Source: Cololabis saira (Eukaryota > Chordata > Actinopteri > Beloniformes > Belonidae). From it: DNA of 64,000 bases. Numbering within the stretch: position 1 is the stretch's first letter; every line of letters begins with the position of its first letter. Of this stretch, positions 23,641-36,241 are shown piece after piece. Position numbers and translations under genes: made by a program. Under the pieces are notes generated by a model. That model was not told where the DNA came from and ran no database searches. It saw nothing but the letters and a program-made list of their open reading frames with translations. Where the stretch lies: assembly GCF_033807715.1 (NCBI RefSeq), contig NC_084587.1, positions 22,561,017-22,625,016 on the forward strand. The letters run 5' to 3'.

Positions 23641-24399
23641 GCCTACTATCCAGGCCATAATGTGTAATGAAACAACACCATCTATCCTGGGGGCAGATGG
23701 GCGGATAAAGCTTGTATTGTATTGCAGCAAAAACAGAACCGTTGTATACAATGATCCACACTGGTAATCTGGAGGAAACCAAGCTGAAATAACAGCACTG
23801 ACAAAAAAACCAACACAACTGCAAACAATAAACTTGTCTGTTGCAGCATACGGTCGACTACTTCCCTTGGAGACTGTTAATAATTAAACAGTTGATCCTC
23901 TTTGAAACAATTTCCTCTAATAAAGGTGAGATCTTCAATCAAGTGACTTAAAAATCTGACATTTCCATAATGCAAACGAATAAACCAATTAGCCACATAG
24001 AAAAAGGAAGCAGACCTATACATTCACTTCCCTTTGAAGTCGAATCAGTACGGTACATAATTATCATTAGGGACTCCAGATCAGGTACCGTGACTAGAAC
24101 TGTCTTAAGGAGCCGCATGTGGATCCTCTTTATTTCAGCTTCTGACAATGTAAGCTTTAACAGTTAAAACCAATTAATTCTACATGCAAATTCTGATCGG
24201 ACTTGCTTGAATGGGACACTGATTTCGCTGTTTATGTGGAATTTTCACACTGAGTGCCAATAACTTCAATTTAAGTCAACGCATAAAAATGTATTAGAGA
24301 TTTGTTACTTGAGTGAAAACTCTTTCTGCTTCATGTAGTTTGCATTAGCGACGTAATAAGCACTGTAGTTAAGTGAGTAAAAAGTGTGATTTCACACCT

Positions 24400-24680
24400 A
24401 TAGAAAGGGTGGCTAGATGGCGAGTGGGTGGCACGGCTGTTACCCACACGACGCCAATCTGCCAGGGCAGCACCTAGGGCCCTGCACCACCCCCTCCCTA
24501 TCCTCCCTTCCTGTGACGCCATGTTCCCCTTGCCCTGCAACACCAGTGCCCATCTGCTAGGACACGTTAGCCGCTGGCGCCAGGGACTATTTAGCCCGGC
24601 GTAATTAGCCCCCAGACACCGGCAGCCTGGTTTTAAAACAGATGTGGGGGAGGTAGCGCTAGCCGGGCGACTCAACAGCA
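24400..24680. promoter_or_regulatory. candidate conserved non-coding element
   Basis: High-complexity sequence with little repeat character in an otherwise AT-rich intron, including CAGCACCTAGGGCCCTGC and GGCGTAATTAGCCCCCAGAC (a TAATTA homeodomain core). Conservation is inferred from texture only. Confidence 0.3.
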
Positions 24681-24707
24681 CCAACAAATGTTTGATAAGG
24701 AGGAAAG

Positions 24708-24750
24708 AGGGGTGGGGGGGTGGAGGGATGGGGGGATGGGGGGGCGGGGC
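24708..24750 (+). repeat. G-rich tract with quadruplex potential
   Basis: At least five runs of four or more G separated by one to six bases, including GGGGTGGGGGGGTGG and GGGGGGGCGGGGCG, on the plus strand (C-rich in the transcript). Confidence 0.85.
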
Positions 24751-25619
24751 GACCTAGTTAAAGGGATGATACAACTCATGTTACAGCACAATGGGCATAA
24801 TGATGACAACCCCACTTGCTCCGACTGTTCAACTGTGTGGTCGAGGCAGGATGAGGAGCAGAAATTTAATTAGGCCCTGTCCATTTGCGGTGCTGCCAAA
24901 GAGAAAAAGGAAATAAACACTTTCATGGACAGGAATGTTCTGAAGAAAGAAATGCTTAGTTCAAATTCCTAAAGTGTTTTTCCTATTCACACATCCTTAC
25001 TGAGACTGACCTTTTGCAGAGGACAGAGAGGGGTTATAGTGCAGCTGCCCTTGAACCTAATGACTGTAATCACACTTGACTATAACGGCAGTGACCTTTC
25101 CCTGCTTCTCTCTCCTCCTCCTCCCTGTTTTTTTTTTTCTCCCCTCCCTCCCCCCAGGGTCATTTGAGGGTCCGGACTCTTGTCAAGGCTGTCACTCTAG
25201 ACAGCCCTCTCCATCCAACGCCCCCACCGTTACCATGGCGATGGATGGCACTGCGCTCCGAGGAACTGCGTGAGGGGGTAGAGGGAGCCGGTGGACGGAT
25301 GAACGCTGCAACATCTTTCCCTAACCTAGGTCAAACTCGCAGAGCTAGTGTAAGTAATGGAAAGGGAATAAATGCCGGCCGTGCTGCTTGAAGAGCAAAT
25401 AAACTGGCGGGATAACATCAGTGCACGGATTGGAAAGATGAAAAAAAAAGGAAAAAAACAGAGAAAGGGGCAGCGCATTCACGAAACAAAAGAGCCCAGG
25501 TAGAGGCAGCCTGGTGAAGGATTTATGTGCCAGCCCCTGCAGTCTATCAATTTCTTTGTTTATGCTCATAGGCTAACATTTTACTTGAGGATTTTTTTGT
25601 CTCCCCTGCCTTCTTTAAA

Positions 25620-25646
25620 ACACACACACACACACACACACACACA
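25620..25646. repeat. (CA)n microsatellite
   Basis: About 13 CA units followed by AGCGCATGCACACAC. Confidence 0.95.
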
Positions 25647-26986
25647 AGCGCATGCACACACAGGGAAACGTGACCTGGGGCAGGCAGTGGAGCAGCACAC
25701 GTGTAGTACCACAGAGCTACCAGCCAGCATGAGTCACTGTGAACACCATTCGACCCGGGGAGAACAATAGCAACCTGTGTGTGAGGTGTCTGTCAAGCAT
25801 GCACACATTGGCACAGGATGAAGAGCCATGCACGGAGCAATGCCCTGCTGCACTAACATCACATTGCCATTTGCCTTGGCTTTTCCAATGCTGTGTATGC
25901 ATACTTGCAGCAGTGCACAGCTCTAGCTCTATTATTGAAACAGGTCAATGATTTTTGTGTATTTGTGTAGAAAAGGTAGTTTCAGAAGCCCGCTATAAAG
26001 TTAGTAGTGCAAACTCTGTGTATGGTGTGTATGCCTTACAATGAAGAATTCAATATGGAAAGAATTTATTTAAAATTTCATATTGCTAACCTTGTCATGT
26101 ACACATCCCATATTTCACTCCTTTTCCTTCTCAACCACAAGACTTAGACATGCTCTCCTGCAGCCTGCAGAGGGCAAGCACCAGTCCACGACACACTTGA
26201 ACAAGATCTGGCATTCAGTAACGATTTTGATTGAAGCTCAAATACGCAGAAATAACACAAGTTACAAAGTAAGTTATAAACTATGACAGGATTTATGTAA
26301 TGCTAAGAACAGCAGCACAGACATTTTCCAGAGAAACGAGCCAAGTTTGAGACCCTCCCTGATGACTTGTTACAGAGAGTCTTGCTGAGCTCAAAACAGA
26401 AGCTACAAAGGCTAAGTCACGCTGTGCTGGATGATGTCAGAGTGGTCCAATCAGGTTGAGATATGGGACACAGAAATGTTACTTTAAAAATGTCTCACAT
26501 CGAGCGATGGTCAAATCAGGGTACAGTTTTCAGTTCAATGATACAACCAGATGCAAAACATGCCATTTGTTGGTCTCATTTTGAGCAGATAGCCACAGCA
26601 ACAAATTAACAACTAAAAATAGAAAGATACCTCAGCAAGTTGTGAAACACTGACAAACAACCAAGTGATGCAAGAATCCTTGCAGAGGATACAATGGTTC
26701 CACACCTTTTAGAGTCGTTCCTTTTAAAGAAACATTAACTTATTCACCAAATATAGTCTTTCACACAAGCACATTTGATTATTTTAGTTCACCTTTTTAT
26801 AATGACCAGTGGTGCATTCAATTAACCTCTCAAGCTGATCTGAAACTACCCCCGGACATCTCTATCAGTGTCCTCTCAAAATACTCAAATATAGTTGTTA
26901 TCACTCTTTAACACAAACACAATGCTCTAAATACTATTTAGACCATTTTGTAAACATACATATGTGATGATAAAGAAGTACCCTAC

Positions 26987-27265
26987 CTGAAAGCTTAATG
27001 AGCAGCTCAGAAGCTACTTTAATGTTGATATCCTGGTTAAGCAAACTGTTCTTAGCAATGGGGCTTCCTTCCCTGGCTTTCAGTGACCCCGGCCGCTCCG
27101 TGGATGCCGCAGACCCTGGTAGCCCATCCTGGCAGAAAGACGCAGGGAAGCTTGGCTGAACGTGGCTCTGGGACTGTGACGATGGTCTGGGGCTCAGCGC
27201 CTCCTCCACTTTGGGTTCTTCCTTGAGGTGGAAAGGAGACTGGAGTGTTTCCCTCTGGTTGGCCG
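26987..27265 (-). CDS. znf827: znf827 exon 5: linker with LKEEP site and second module
   Basis: Window residues 646-738. The acceptor is CCGCTTGCAG|CGGCC and the donor is CTTTCAG|GTAGGG; both ends are phase 1. The exon begins AANQRETLQSPF, corresponding to the AANQKE start of the mammalian exon, then has LKEEPKVEEALSPRPSS. It finishes with SLLNQDINIKVASELLIKLS, the second copy of the exon-end module. It has no zinc ligands and probably forms part of a flexible, SUMO-rich linker between the two finger groups. It is flanked by introns of 8.2 kb and 9.4 kb. Confidence 0.95.
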
Positions 27266-30200
27266 CTGCAAGCGGAAAGATCACAGGGATAAGAATGATC
27301 AAAATGACACCATATGATAGGTCGCAAGATGCATCTTATAAACTGACAAAAATTATATACTGTAGATTATATCCATCGGATAGTCTTTAAGGGGGAAAAG
27401 GGTGTATCGTTGCTTTCAAGTACACCGTTAAAGAGTGTAAATGACTCCATACATCCTGGCAACATACTAAACCACACAATAATCAGCTCATTCAATGAAT
27501 TGACATGATCTGTGGAGGGTTTCCACAGTCTTGTCACAGCTGCTACTGGCTAACACAAACGTTTTAGACTCATATTCTCTTTTCGACTTCATACCATCAA
27601 CAGAAAAATCACCAATTTTCTGCTTCCCCATTTCTCCTCAAGTCTGGTTTCCCCATCTCCCATTGCTTCTGAAGTCTTCCGAATCCCCCTCAGACAGAAC
27701 ATCAAATAATTCCAACAGTTGGGTTGGGCGAGATGGCAATCAGCTGAAGCCCTATCTGTCACATCTTCGGTGTGTACCCTAGGTTCGGATGTGAACTGTC
27801 ACATGGATATCTCTCCTCTTAAGTCATCTTCAAGAAAAACTGGGCCACATCTAATCCGCCTTAGATGAATAATTAATAATTAGACACGGAGCAGCTTCCG
27901 ATAGCGGCCAAGAAAAGAACAGCAGGGCCAAGCGCCTCTCTTTGTGTCTTTTAGTATCCCCCTCTACTCTCTAAGCTGAGGCAAAGGTTTATACAGATTA
28001 TAGCTCACAATGCTGGTTAAAAATAAGGTGGCTTTAGAACAACAGGATGCTTTAAAATATGACTAAATTGATATTTGCCTGTGTGACTTGCCATCTGCCT
28101 AACTCAACTGGACAACTGGAAGCACAGGGAACATTTATGGTCACATAATGTACATGAATGATTACCATTTATCAGAGCCAAGAGTACTTTTCAAAGCAAT
28201 CTTGTGTGTAAAAAAGAAGCAATTAAAAAAAGAAAGGTTTGTCCTGTCATAGTCATGTTTGTTAATTGCAAAATTAGTTTTTCTTTTGACTTACAATTTG
28301 CAACCTTATTTGAAGGTTTGAGACATCGGTAGTAGCAGGAAGTGAAAGGGCATTAAGTAAAACCTTGTGTTAAATTCTGCAATCATATTATTTGTTAGCG
28401 GTTTTAAAGAAATTCAACGATGAATGTTTCAACATTTCCCTATTCAAGTGTGAGCCACACAGCAGAACCTTGTAGATATGGTGATGATCATTCATTGTTT
28501 AAATACAGCATATATACACACTTCTGAGTCCTATTTCCTAATAGCAAAATATATTTGTAGTAAAAAGAGAAAAAGTAATGACTGTACGGACCTTCTCCAG
28601 ATTTTAAAAATACAAGAATATGAGCATGTGTATGAGGGAAGCCATCATTCTTGAGCACACTGCCATGTAACCTCCTCCGGCCCCAGCAGAGATCTGCTCT
28701 GCTCCTTACCCCGCCATCACGCCTAACATCTGAAAACACCACAGGCCTGCCGCCCCCTGCCCACACCATCAATCTGTGCCAGCCCTGCTCCTTCTGATTA
28801 ATGATGATCTATAACTAAAGGGCTTGGGGACAGGGGATGCGGGGCACAGAGAGGGGACAGGTTATGGTGTGCTGACCACCCACGTGATGCTGCGGTGCCA
28901 CACCACGGAGGACCGGGGGGTGCAGTTCAAGAGGATGAAAAGGAAGCCTGGCCAAGCGCTGAGGGAGAGGATGGGGAGGGAATGTTAAGGGCCAGCGACC
29001 TTCAAGTTCTGGGGCGGTGGCGTAGGGTCGAACACGGCACCAGCTGGAAATGTCACACTGTCAGATGTCAGCGGGCAGGCTAAGTATAACCTGGTCAGCA
29101 CCTGGAAGGACGTCCTCTAATTAGAAGCGTGTTGGGCCATGTTGGATCAGACAGGGACAGCACACTTGGTCACCGCCTTACAAACACACATAAGAATGCA
29201 CTACGAACCAAGCAGACCCGCACATATTTACTTCTTAAAGGAAATCTCTACTTTGTGTTGGTAAACACAACAGTACACAGGTCCTGAAAAACTTGTTTAA
29301 CTGTTAATAAGCCACACCAACGCATACGTAACATAAGCTTAGGCAAAAGTCTTCTCTGCCGCTTCATAAGAACAGAAATGACTCAGAAACATGCACTCGC
29401 CCAAAGTCACGCCACTTTGGTGACCTTTGGGTTTGAGGCTATAAATAGAGTCCATTTCCACTTAGAATCTGTTACAGAGCCCAATGAATAATTTAGTATC
29501 CTAATCCAATGGGCAGGTTTGTTATTTCTACATGCTGATAGCTGAAAACAAAAAGCTGAAACTCTGAAAAGAAGCTCGTCCCCAGGCACCAAGCTTACAC
29601 TTTGACCTTTTGGCTGTTAAAGATTCACAGTCACAATCACATCATGACCATCCAGTTGCTGGGAAATCATTTTACATCATGACTACAGATCTGCAGAGAT
29701 GATGGGCATCTCCGGGTGACTGAGCTTGTGCTCTGTGAGCTTCCTGGAAGTGTGGTGATGGGCTTTCCCAGGGCCAGTGTCAGCTCTCTGTGCACGGTGC
29801 TGTGAGGCTGGTCCTAGATCAGGATGGACGATGCTATCAGTTTGCCTCTGTGTTATCAGACCCTTCTGACACCTGCCACCAACGCTACTTTCAGTGCCAT
29901 TCCTATTGCTGGTTTCTCTCCCCATCGCTGCGCTTTTCTCTCGCGCCTCATCCGTCTCACTGCCAGGCGCTTGTCCACTCCACCTCACCTCTCGCTCTGC
30001 GGCCAGGGCTGCCGTCAAATAACTTCATTAGCTTTCCACCTCTGTCACGTCGGCCTGCTCCCCCTCTGACAATTGGCTGCTGTTTTCACCAGGAAAAGAA
30101 GAAGAAGAAGAAAGAAGAAAAAAAAAAAGCAGCACAGGGCTACGTCGGGCAGGTTGAGAACACAACAATAGCTGACAGTGTGATACACACCGGACAGTGA

Positions 30201-30589
30201 TACTGATGGCTGCAGTGGGGATGTATGGACCAGAGGTCACGCACAAAAGGCCTGTCTGTGTCGGCTCATACTGAGCCGGAAAACAAGGGACAGATCAGGT
30301 TAAATCTATATGCTCACAAAAACAAAATTCAAAAACTTTTTTTTACTGTTGGACTTACGGGAGAAAAACATGACCCTGTTTTGTTCCCATATGCTTAATA
30401 ACAAAAATTCTGTCGGTAGATTGTGACTTAGAAATCAATGAGCAGGGGGGAAAAAAACACAATTTTTCCAGTTTTTTTATATGCACAGGATTAAAAGTCT
30501 GCTTTTGCATCATATTACTGTTGCAAAGATTCTCTCCCAGGAATAGATAAATAAGACAACTGCAGAAACATCATGACAGATGCAACACC

Positions 30590-30780
30590 TCCCACAACCC
30601 CCTGCATGCCAATTATTCACACCCAGCCAGGGTCAAGCTCGTTGTGCCTGTGTCACCGCAGCAGGGGTGGGGGTTGGTGCTTGGGGGGTTTGCAGTGCCC
30701 ACTGTCATTATTAACTCGGGGTCCACTGGGCACAGGGTAACGGCTGTGCATTTCAAAGTGCCTCTGTGGCTTTCATCTCC
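30590..30780. promoter_or_regulatory. candidate conserved non-coding element
   Basis: A non-repetitive block containing CATGCCAATTATTCACACCC and TCATTATTAACTCGGGGTCC, with homeodomain-type ATTA cores in GC-balanced context. Conservation cannot be tested here. Confidence 0.28.
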
Positions 30781-31599
30781 GAATCAAAATGTGGATCACA
30801 CTGGATAGCCAACAGTTGTGTCAGCATGCAAGGATAAAAATCAAAGGGTATCAGTGAAACACTCGATGGAAAACCGAGCAGCCCAAAAATGATATTCTTA
30901 TTATGTCAGAGGTCAGGGAGAGTTCAGATTTTTTATGCCAATGGAACGCGATGCAACTCCCTCTTTGCCCCGTTACACTGTCTCACTCAGTTGCTGTCAC
31001 TTTTTTTTTTTTTCATTCCTGCTGCAGCTTTTTAAACACACACCCCCCCTCTCTGACTCTCACTGGCCTTGTGGGACTGAAGCGGAGAGACAGCAGCGTA
31101 AAAGCAGGAGGGATGAGATGCTCATGTACACACTCAATCTGGGTTGACAGGGAGGTCAAAAGAAACTGAGTCTAGAGGTCCCAGGAGGAACTTCCTCACC
31201 TCTGCTTCCCTGCCTGCTTCCAGACACGGATAAGCCTCTGAGATCCAAGCACACTACTTCCCAGTTTCATAACCCTCTTTCTGTGACCCCCACCTCCAAC
31301 AAAGGGAGAACTTTGTGACCAAACAAGTGGTATTCAAGAAACCCACACCATCAAGCATTCAAGTTCAACCTCCCCTTGCCCTGTCTTTTCATATGCATCC
31401 TCATTCTCCTTGAATGATGTCCTGACTAAGATGTCTGCCACTTTACACTGGACTGCTATTGCGGGGAGCCATCTTGGCTCCTCGGAGAGTTGCCTGGGCT
31501 TGATTGTGCAGTCTGGGAGTGAAGTGCCACGGGTACCCAGGGGGCATTCATGTGGAGCCAGGGCATGCAAAATTGCAGGGGAGTTAACTAAGCTGGCCT

Positions 31600-31730
31600 A
31601 GTCCCTGCGCATCTCGCGGGGTCACAGGATGGAGCTCAGGGCGCTAATCATTTCAAATTATGAATTCCTTTTTAATTATGAATTATGCATAAATTTTTAA
31701 TTAATCTAATGTTGCCAGGGTTTTTTTTCC
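31600..31730. promoter_or_regulatory. candidate conserved non-coding element with dense ATTA/POU-like sites
   Basis: A GC-balanced shoulder (CTCGCGGGGTCACAGG) is followed by AATTATGAATTATGCATAAA and TTTTTAATTAATCTAATG, which pack several homeodomain cores and an octamer-like ATGCATAA. The assignment is inference. Confidence 0.3.
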
Positions 31731-34700
31731 CCTTCCATCCTTGCTCAAGATCTCAATCTAATTACACAGCATTAAGTGGAAGAGTGGCAGTTGTAGCCTC
31801 AACCCTGCCTCCTGACCTCGGTCATCCTTTTTCCATCAATCTTGCCACCATCTCCAGACTTCTCCTTTGATATTTTGCAACATGGTGAAATGCATCTAAA
31901 CACAGTCTAATCCTCATATACACGACGACAGCATATTTGTGAAGCCTATTTAGTTTGTTAAATGGCATGTTATATCCATACTGTCACAGTGCATCCATTA
32001 AAATTTCCGTTTTAGGCAATATGAAAATCTCTGTTTCTGCAGCATAAAAATAAAAAACTAACATGCTGGAATAAAAATCATAACAGCTGTCACTATTTTC
32101 TCACTAATACCGCCAGATAGACGAAGAGAATTGTTAGCAGGGGGAAGATGCCTAGAGGTTACACTTTGTCAAACCCCTGAATAAGTGACAGGATGTGGGT
32201 GAAGAAAATTATTCCCTCAACAACTCTTGTTGAGGTGCCCTTGAGCAAATAATTTAATCCCCAACTCCATTAGCTGAGCTAATCAGTGGCCAGCGGCAGA
32301 GGAGCAAAGATGGGCAGCGATTAAGTCCCATTTTTAAACAGTGAGTAAAGAATTTTAAATTCTAACCTTGCTTCTTCATCCTTGTCTGGGCAGAAAGATT
32401 TTAAAGGCTTGTGTCCAACCCCCCCCCCAACAAAATAGTGTATTTTTTGAATTACTCCAAATGAAGAGAGAGAGTGTGCAGGTGTCAAAAGGAAAAGCAA
32501 TACACCTGGAGTCTTTTTCAGAGTGCACTCTTTTTCACGAGGTCTCTCTGAGAGATGCTAGTTGAAAATCTCTCCACTTTCAGAAAGCCGCTGGTGCCAT
32601 TGGCAGTTGGCTTTTTCTCTAGGGAATCAATCACATACAGAACAATCATCACCCTGGTAACCAGGAAAACTAGAAGAGAAACATGTTACCACATCTGTCT
32701 GTCCTGACCTGTATGACATGTCAAACAGAAATGATCACACAAAAGAAATCCCTTGTGGGGCCAGATTCAGGTTAAAACGCTGCTGTCCATTATTTGATGA
32801 TGGAAAATCAGAACCGGTCTTAAAATGACACTGGTCTGCAGTCTTTCTCATATGTATCACCAGAACAAACGCAGACACTCTGCACAGAGAGCCGTCTCCC
32901 TGAACTTTGTGGAGATGGAAACACCAACCGTCCAAAAGGTGTTCCATTAAAATCATGCCTTACTAAAATAGACACTAAACCAAGCTCCTCCTCTCAAAAC
33001 CTCTTGCACAAGATGATGATGTTCATCCAACTGCTGTTTCCAGTGTGTTTACTGACAAAATCCATGCAATTCAACCATCAAATTCCGTTGGGACACGCTC
33101 TTTCTTCTACAAGGTGAGGGCAAGTATCCCAACAAAAACAAATGGGCAATTCTGATTCATCATAAAACAGAAGTTAAGGTTAAGATATTTTGTTTTGTCA
33201 GAGTTAAATCTGACACTTCTTGGCCATACACTGAAACCACGTGGCAGGAGAAGCTGGTAAACCGCCTCGGTTGTGCTAAGCCCACCAGTGTCCCACATGA
33301 AGTGGACATCAACCACTGAGATGTGAGTACTTTTGAGGATGGATCTGAAGAGCCAGCTCACGTTCCTGAGCTTATCCCAGAGTTGCATCAGCTTGGCAGG
33401 ATTCCTAAATGATGTAATTGAAATGCTTCATGCTGCTTTCCTATGACTGTGTTACATTTTCATAAGAAGTTCATAATACACCTCATATGTATATAAAAAA
33501 TAGCTAAAACCTTTATAGTAGACAATCAATCCTGAATAAACATGCAGGTTTTACTTTCCCTCCTTAAATGAAACTAAAATCTAACCTCAAAGCAGCTTTT
33601 GAATTCCTGAGCAATATTCCTAAACAGTCTGGAGTCAGGAGACTTTTCTAAGGCAACGAAAGTTTGAGAAAAGGCTAAAAGTCAATGACCTTCTTTTCTG
33701 TCATACTCATGGGAAATATTTGGAAAGGAAGGTTGTGAATATGTGTACCCGGGAAGGCATGCATGATATTCTCATTATGCACAACGGTTAAACAGCTCAG
33801 TGACACATGACTGAAGCTACTCACCCACACAGTGGGGTTTAGTTTGTATTGTGTAAATCATTTTTCTTCACTTCTCTTTTTTGGAGAACACAATCCCTGT
33901 CTCTTCACTACACGTTTGAACCCAGTCCCGACGATTTCAAGTTCCCGTTATTTTAAAAATACAGTAATACCGGCTGTGTGGCGTGCTGCAGCCTTGATCT
34001 GAGAGGACGCGCATGAACAGTGTTTACACTTCTAACAAATGTTATTTCTGGTGACAGTGAGCTATCAAAACAAAACTCGAGGCAAAGGGGAGACAAATAT
34101 CTTGCTGAGGATCAGCGCAAATGTCTTCACATTCAAATTTGGAAGAACTGAAATAGCCCTGATGAAAGTGCAACTGCGATGACAGGAGCTCCAAAATCAG
34201 CCAAAGAATAGACAGTACAATGAAGCAATTACGGATCACAAAGATGTTTTTCCACTATTTGTCAAATACTTAATGCATTGCAACCTATTCAAATATGAGG
34301 GGATCTTAAGACAGTGACAGCAGATATTGAATTTAAACTCACCTAATAATTGATTAGATGATCGCACAGAAATGTCTAAATCTTACCAGCAAATCTTTAC
34401 TAATTTTACTCCCAAAATGTGATGATTCCTGGTTTTCTGGTTCAGTCTATGGCAGTTATCTATAGTCAGGCTTTAAATTCATGTTTAGAAAAATAAAGAA
34501 GACAGCATTTTCATCCATCTTAACAGGTGCCCTAATGATAATAAAGAGTTTTCCCTTTCCAGTCCTCCCTAATGCACCATTGGGGGATTGAACTGAAGTA
34601 AAAAGTCGATGCGTTTTGATCCCAAGCTTAGCTGTTTTTATAAGCTGGAAAAATATATTAACTGGATTGAATTGGGTTCTGAATGGATAACAACTTAGTT

Positions 34701-34875
34701 GAAATATGATCAGAATACAATTGGAGTGCAATCAGTTAGACTGGATTGAACTTTTTATTTCCTATAAAAAGTGCCTTTAGATAACCTTTGCTGTGAAGTG
34801 GTGCTGTGCAAATAAACTGAAACTAATTAAATTCATACATCATTACTAGCTCTGCAACTTGTAATGAGCATTTAA

Positions 34876-35348
34876 AGGAGCCGTCTGTAAGAAATGTCCA
34901 AAACTGGTACTGCAGTCACTTTCAAAATATTGTTGAGCGGCGTGTACCCTCCCCCTCCTCCCTCCGACCAGAGGTTGCCAGGTAGGCTGCAGAATGCAGC
35001 AGGAACGTAGGCTGCCATGGCTGCGATCATTAGAGCCGAGCTGGCAACCCGGATGCCGAAACAATACTGACTTTGTGATTGGGAGATAGGTGGAGGGTGG
35101 AGCTTCAGAAACAATACTGACTTTGTGATTGGGAGATAGGTGGAGGGTGGAGCTTCAGACCAAAACAAAAAATGACAACATAAACATCAGTTGAGGGCTG
35201 CAACTCCTCTTTTTAAACTGGAATATTCTGGCTTGAGTGCTGTTGTCAGTGACATAAGTATTTGAAATGAACATGATTTTTAAATGTCTGTTGACATATC
35301 GGGGTCATTTTATGATTCGTTTTAATATTGCTCTTACATACAGCTCCT
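34876..35348. mobile_element. TTAA-flanked non-autonomous DNA transposon (MITE)
   Basis: The ends are inverted: the left reads AGGAGCCGTCTGTAAG and the right, reverse-complemented, reads AGGAGCTGTATGTAAG. Both are directly flanked by TTAA (34872-34875 and 35349-35352). TTAA is the target duplication of piggyBac-type elements, but the termini do not begin with the usual CC, so the class is tentative. It encodes no transposase. Its middle carries a 50-bp tandem duplication. Confidence 0.7.
35058..35157. repeat. 50-bp perfect tandem duplication
   Basis: Two apparently identical 50-bp copies (35058-35107 and 35108-35157), each starting GAAACAATACTGACTTTGTG and ending GGAGCTTCA. It lies inside the MITE. 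Confidence 0.97.
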
Positions 35349-35448
35349 TTAAGTCATATCTAATAACATGACTGCAGACTAAAACAAAATCAAAATAGTT
35401 AATTGCAGGTTATACTATTTACAGTATTAAAAACATATATATTCTAAC

Positions 35449-35938
35449 CTGATAGCTTCATAAGCAGGTCAGTGGCCGTTTTGGTAGTGATGTCGGGGCT
35501 GAATAGGGAGGCCGTGGTTGGACCACTAGGACTCGATCTCACCCCAACCCCAACTCCAGGTAGGTCCAGGGAGTTGGCGCTGCTGCTGGGACGATCCCTG
35601 CAGATGTTAAAGGGGGAGAGCACGGACAAGTCTCTCTCCTGGGGCTCCTCCTTGATGTGCACATGATTGGCGGAAGCCTCAACTGGAGGGGACGTCTGCT
35701 GCTGGGCGTCTGAGTTCAGCGGAGACACTTCTGTCGCTCTCAGCTCTGTCGAACCGGTGTCACCCAACAGGGAGCCCTCGCCCTCTGTGTCGGTGGTGAG
35801 TTCCTCTTTCACCTTGACGTCTGTGCGGGGGAAGTGCTGGTGGCACCGCATGTGAAGCTTCAGACTGAAGTGTCGGGAGGAGGTAAAGGGACAAAGTTCA
35901 CACTGAAACGTCTCACCGCGGTCCTGGTGCTGATGTAC
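35449..35938 (-). CDS. znf827: znf827 exon 4: zinc finger 3, SUMO-type sites, first LFS-D-I module
   Basis: Window residues 483-645. The acceptor is CTCTTTTCCAG|GTACAT and the donor is CTATCAG|GTTAGA. The exon starts VHQHQDRGETFQ, which finishes finger 2, then finger 3 reads CELCPFTSSRHFSLKLHMRCH. The rest is an acidic, Ser/Pro-rich linker with two likely SUMO acceptor motifs, VKVKEEL and HIKEEPQE. It ends in the 20-residue module SLFSPDITTKTATDLLMKLS just before a phase-1 donor. The same module ends exons 5 and 6, suggesting internal exon duplication. A short 303-bp intron separates it from exon 3. Confidence 0.96.
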
Positions 35939-36241
35939 CTGGAAAAGAGGGCAGGTTAAAGTGTCAAATAACAACTTCTCTGCAGTTACAACATACCTAG
36001 GACAGCTATCATTATTCACCTCAATTCACTTACAGGCACTGGGAAGATTCGACAACAAAAATGCAGCGATGTTCAATCGGAGAGCGAATGCTTGATAAAA
36101 GCATGCTGGCCCCTTAATGTTGGCAATCATATTTTAAGAGCCATAATGGACACTAATTAAAGATAATACCTCCGGGGGCAACAAAAGGTGCAGGGCTACA
36201 AGATAAAAAAAAAAAAAAAAAAAAAATCCATCTCATCTAAC
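35939..36241 (-). other. intron 3 of znf827 (303 bp)
   Basis: Donor GTTAGA, acceptor CTTTTCCAG. It contains a 22-nt poly(A) at 36205-36226 (poly(T) in gene sense) soon after the donor. U-rich intronic sequence near a donor can bind TIA-type splicing factors; here this is only a possibility. Confidence 0.9.

Larger units (their letters stand above)
17558..26986 (-). other. intron 5 of znf827 (9.4 kb)
   Basis: No exon recognised. It holds a long (TG)n run at 20788-20874, a C16 tract with a long pyrimidine stretch at 22035-22185, a MITE-like fragment at 23390-23640, a G-rich quadruplex-type tract at 24708-24750, (CA)n at 25620-25646, and enhancer-like blocks near 20200-20420 and 24400-24680. 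Confidence 0.8.
27266..35448 (-). other. intron 4 of znf827 (8.2 kb)
   Basis: No exon recognised. It has several complex, enhancer-like blocks (near 27830-27960, 30590-30780 and 31600-31730) and a TTAA-flanked MITE close to the exon 4 donor. Confidence 0.8.
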
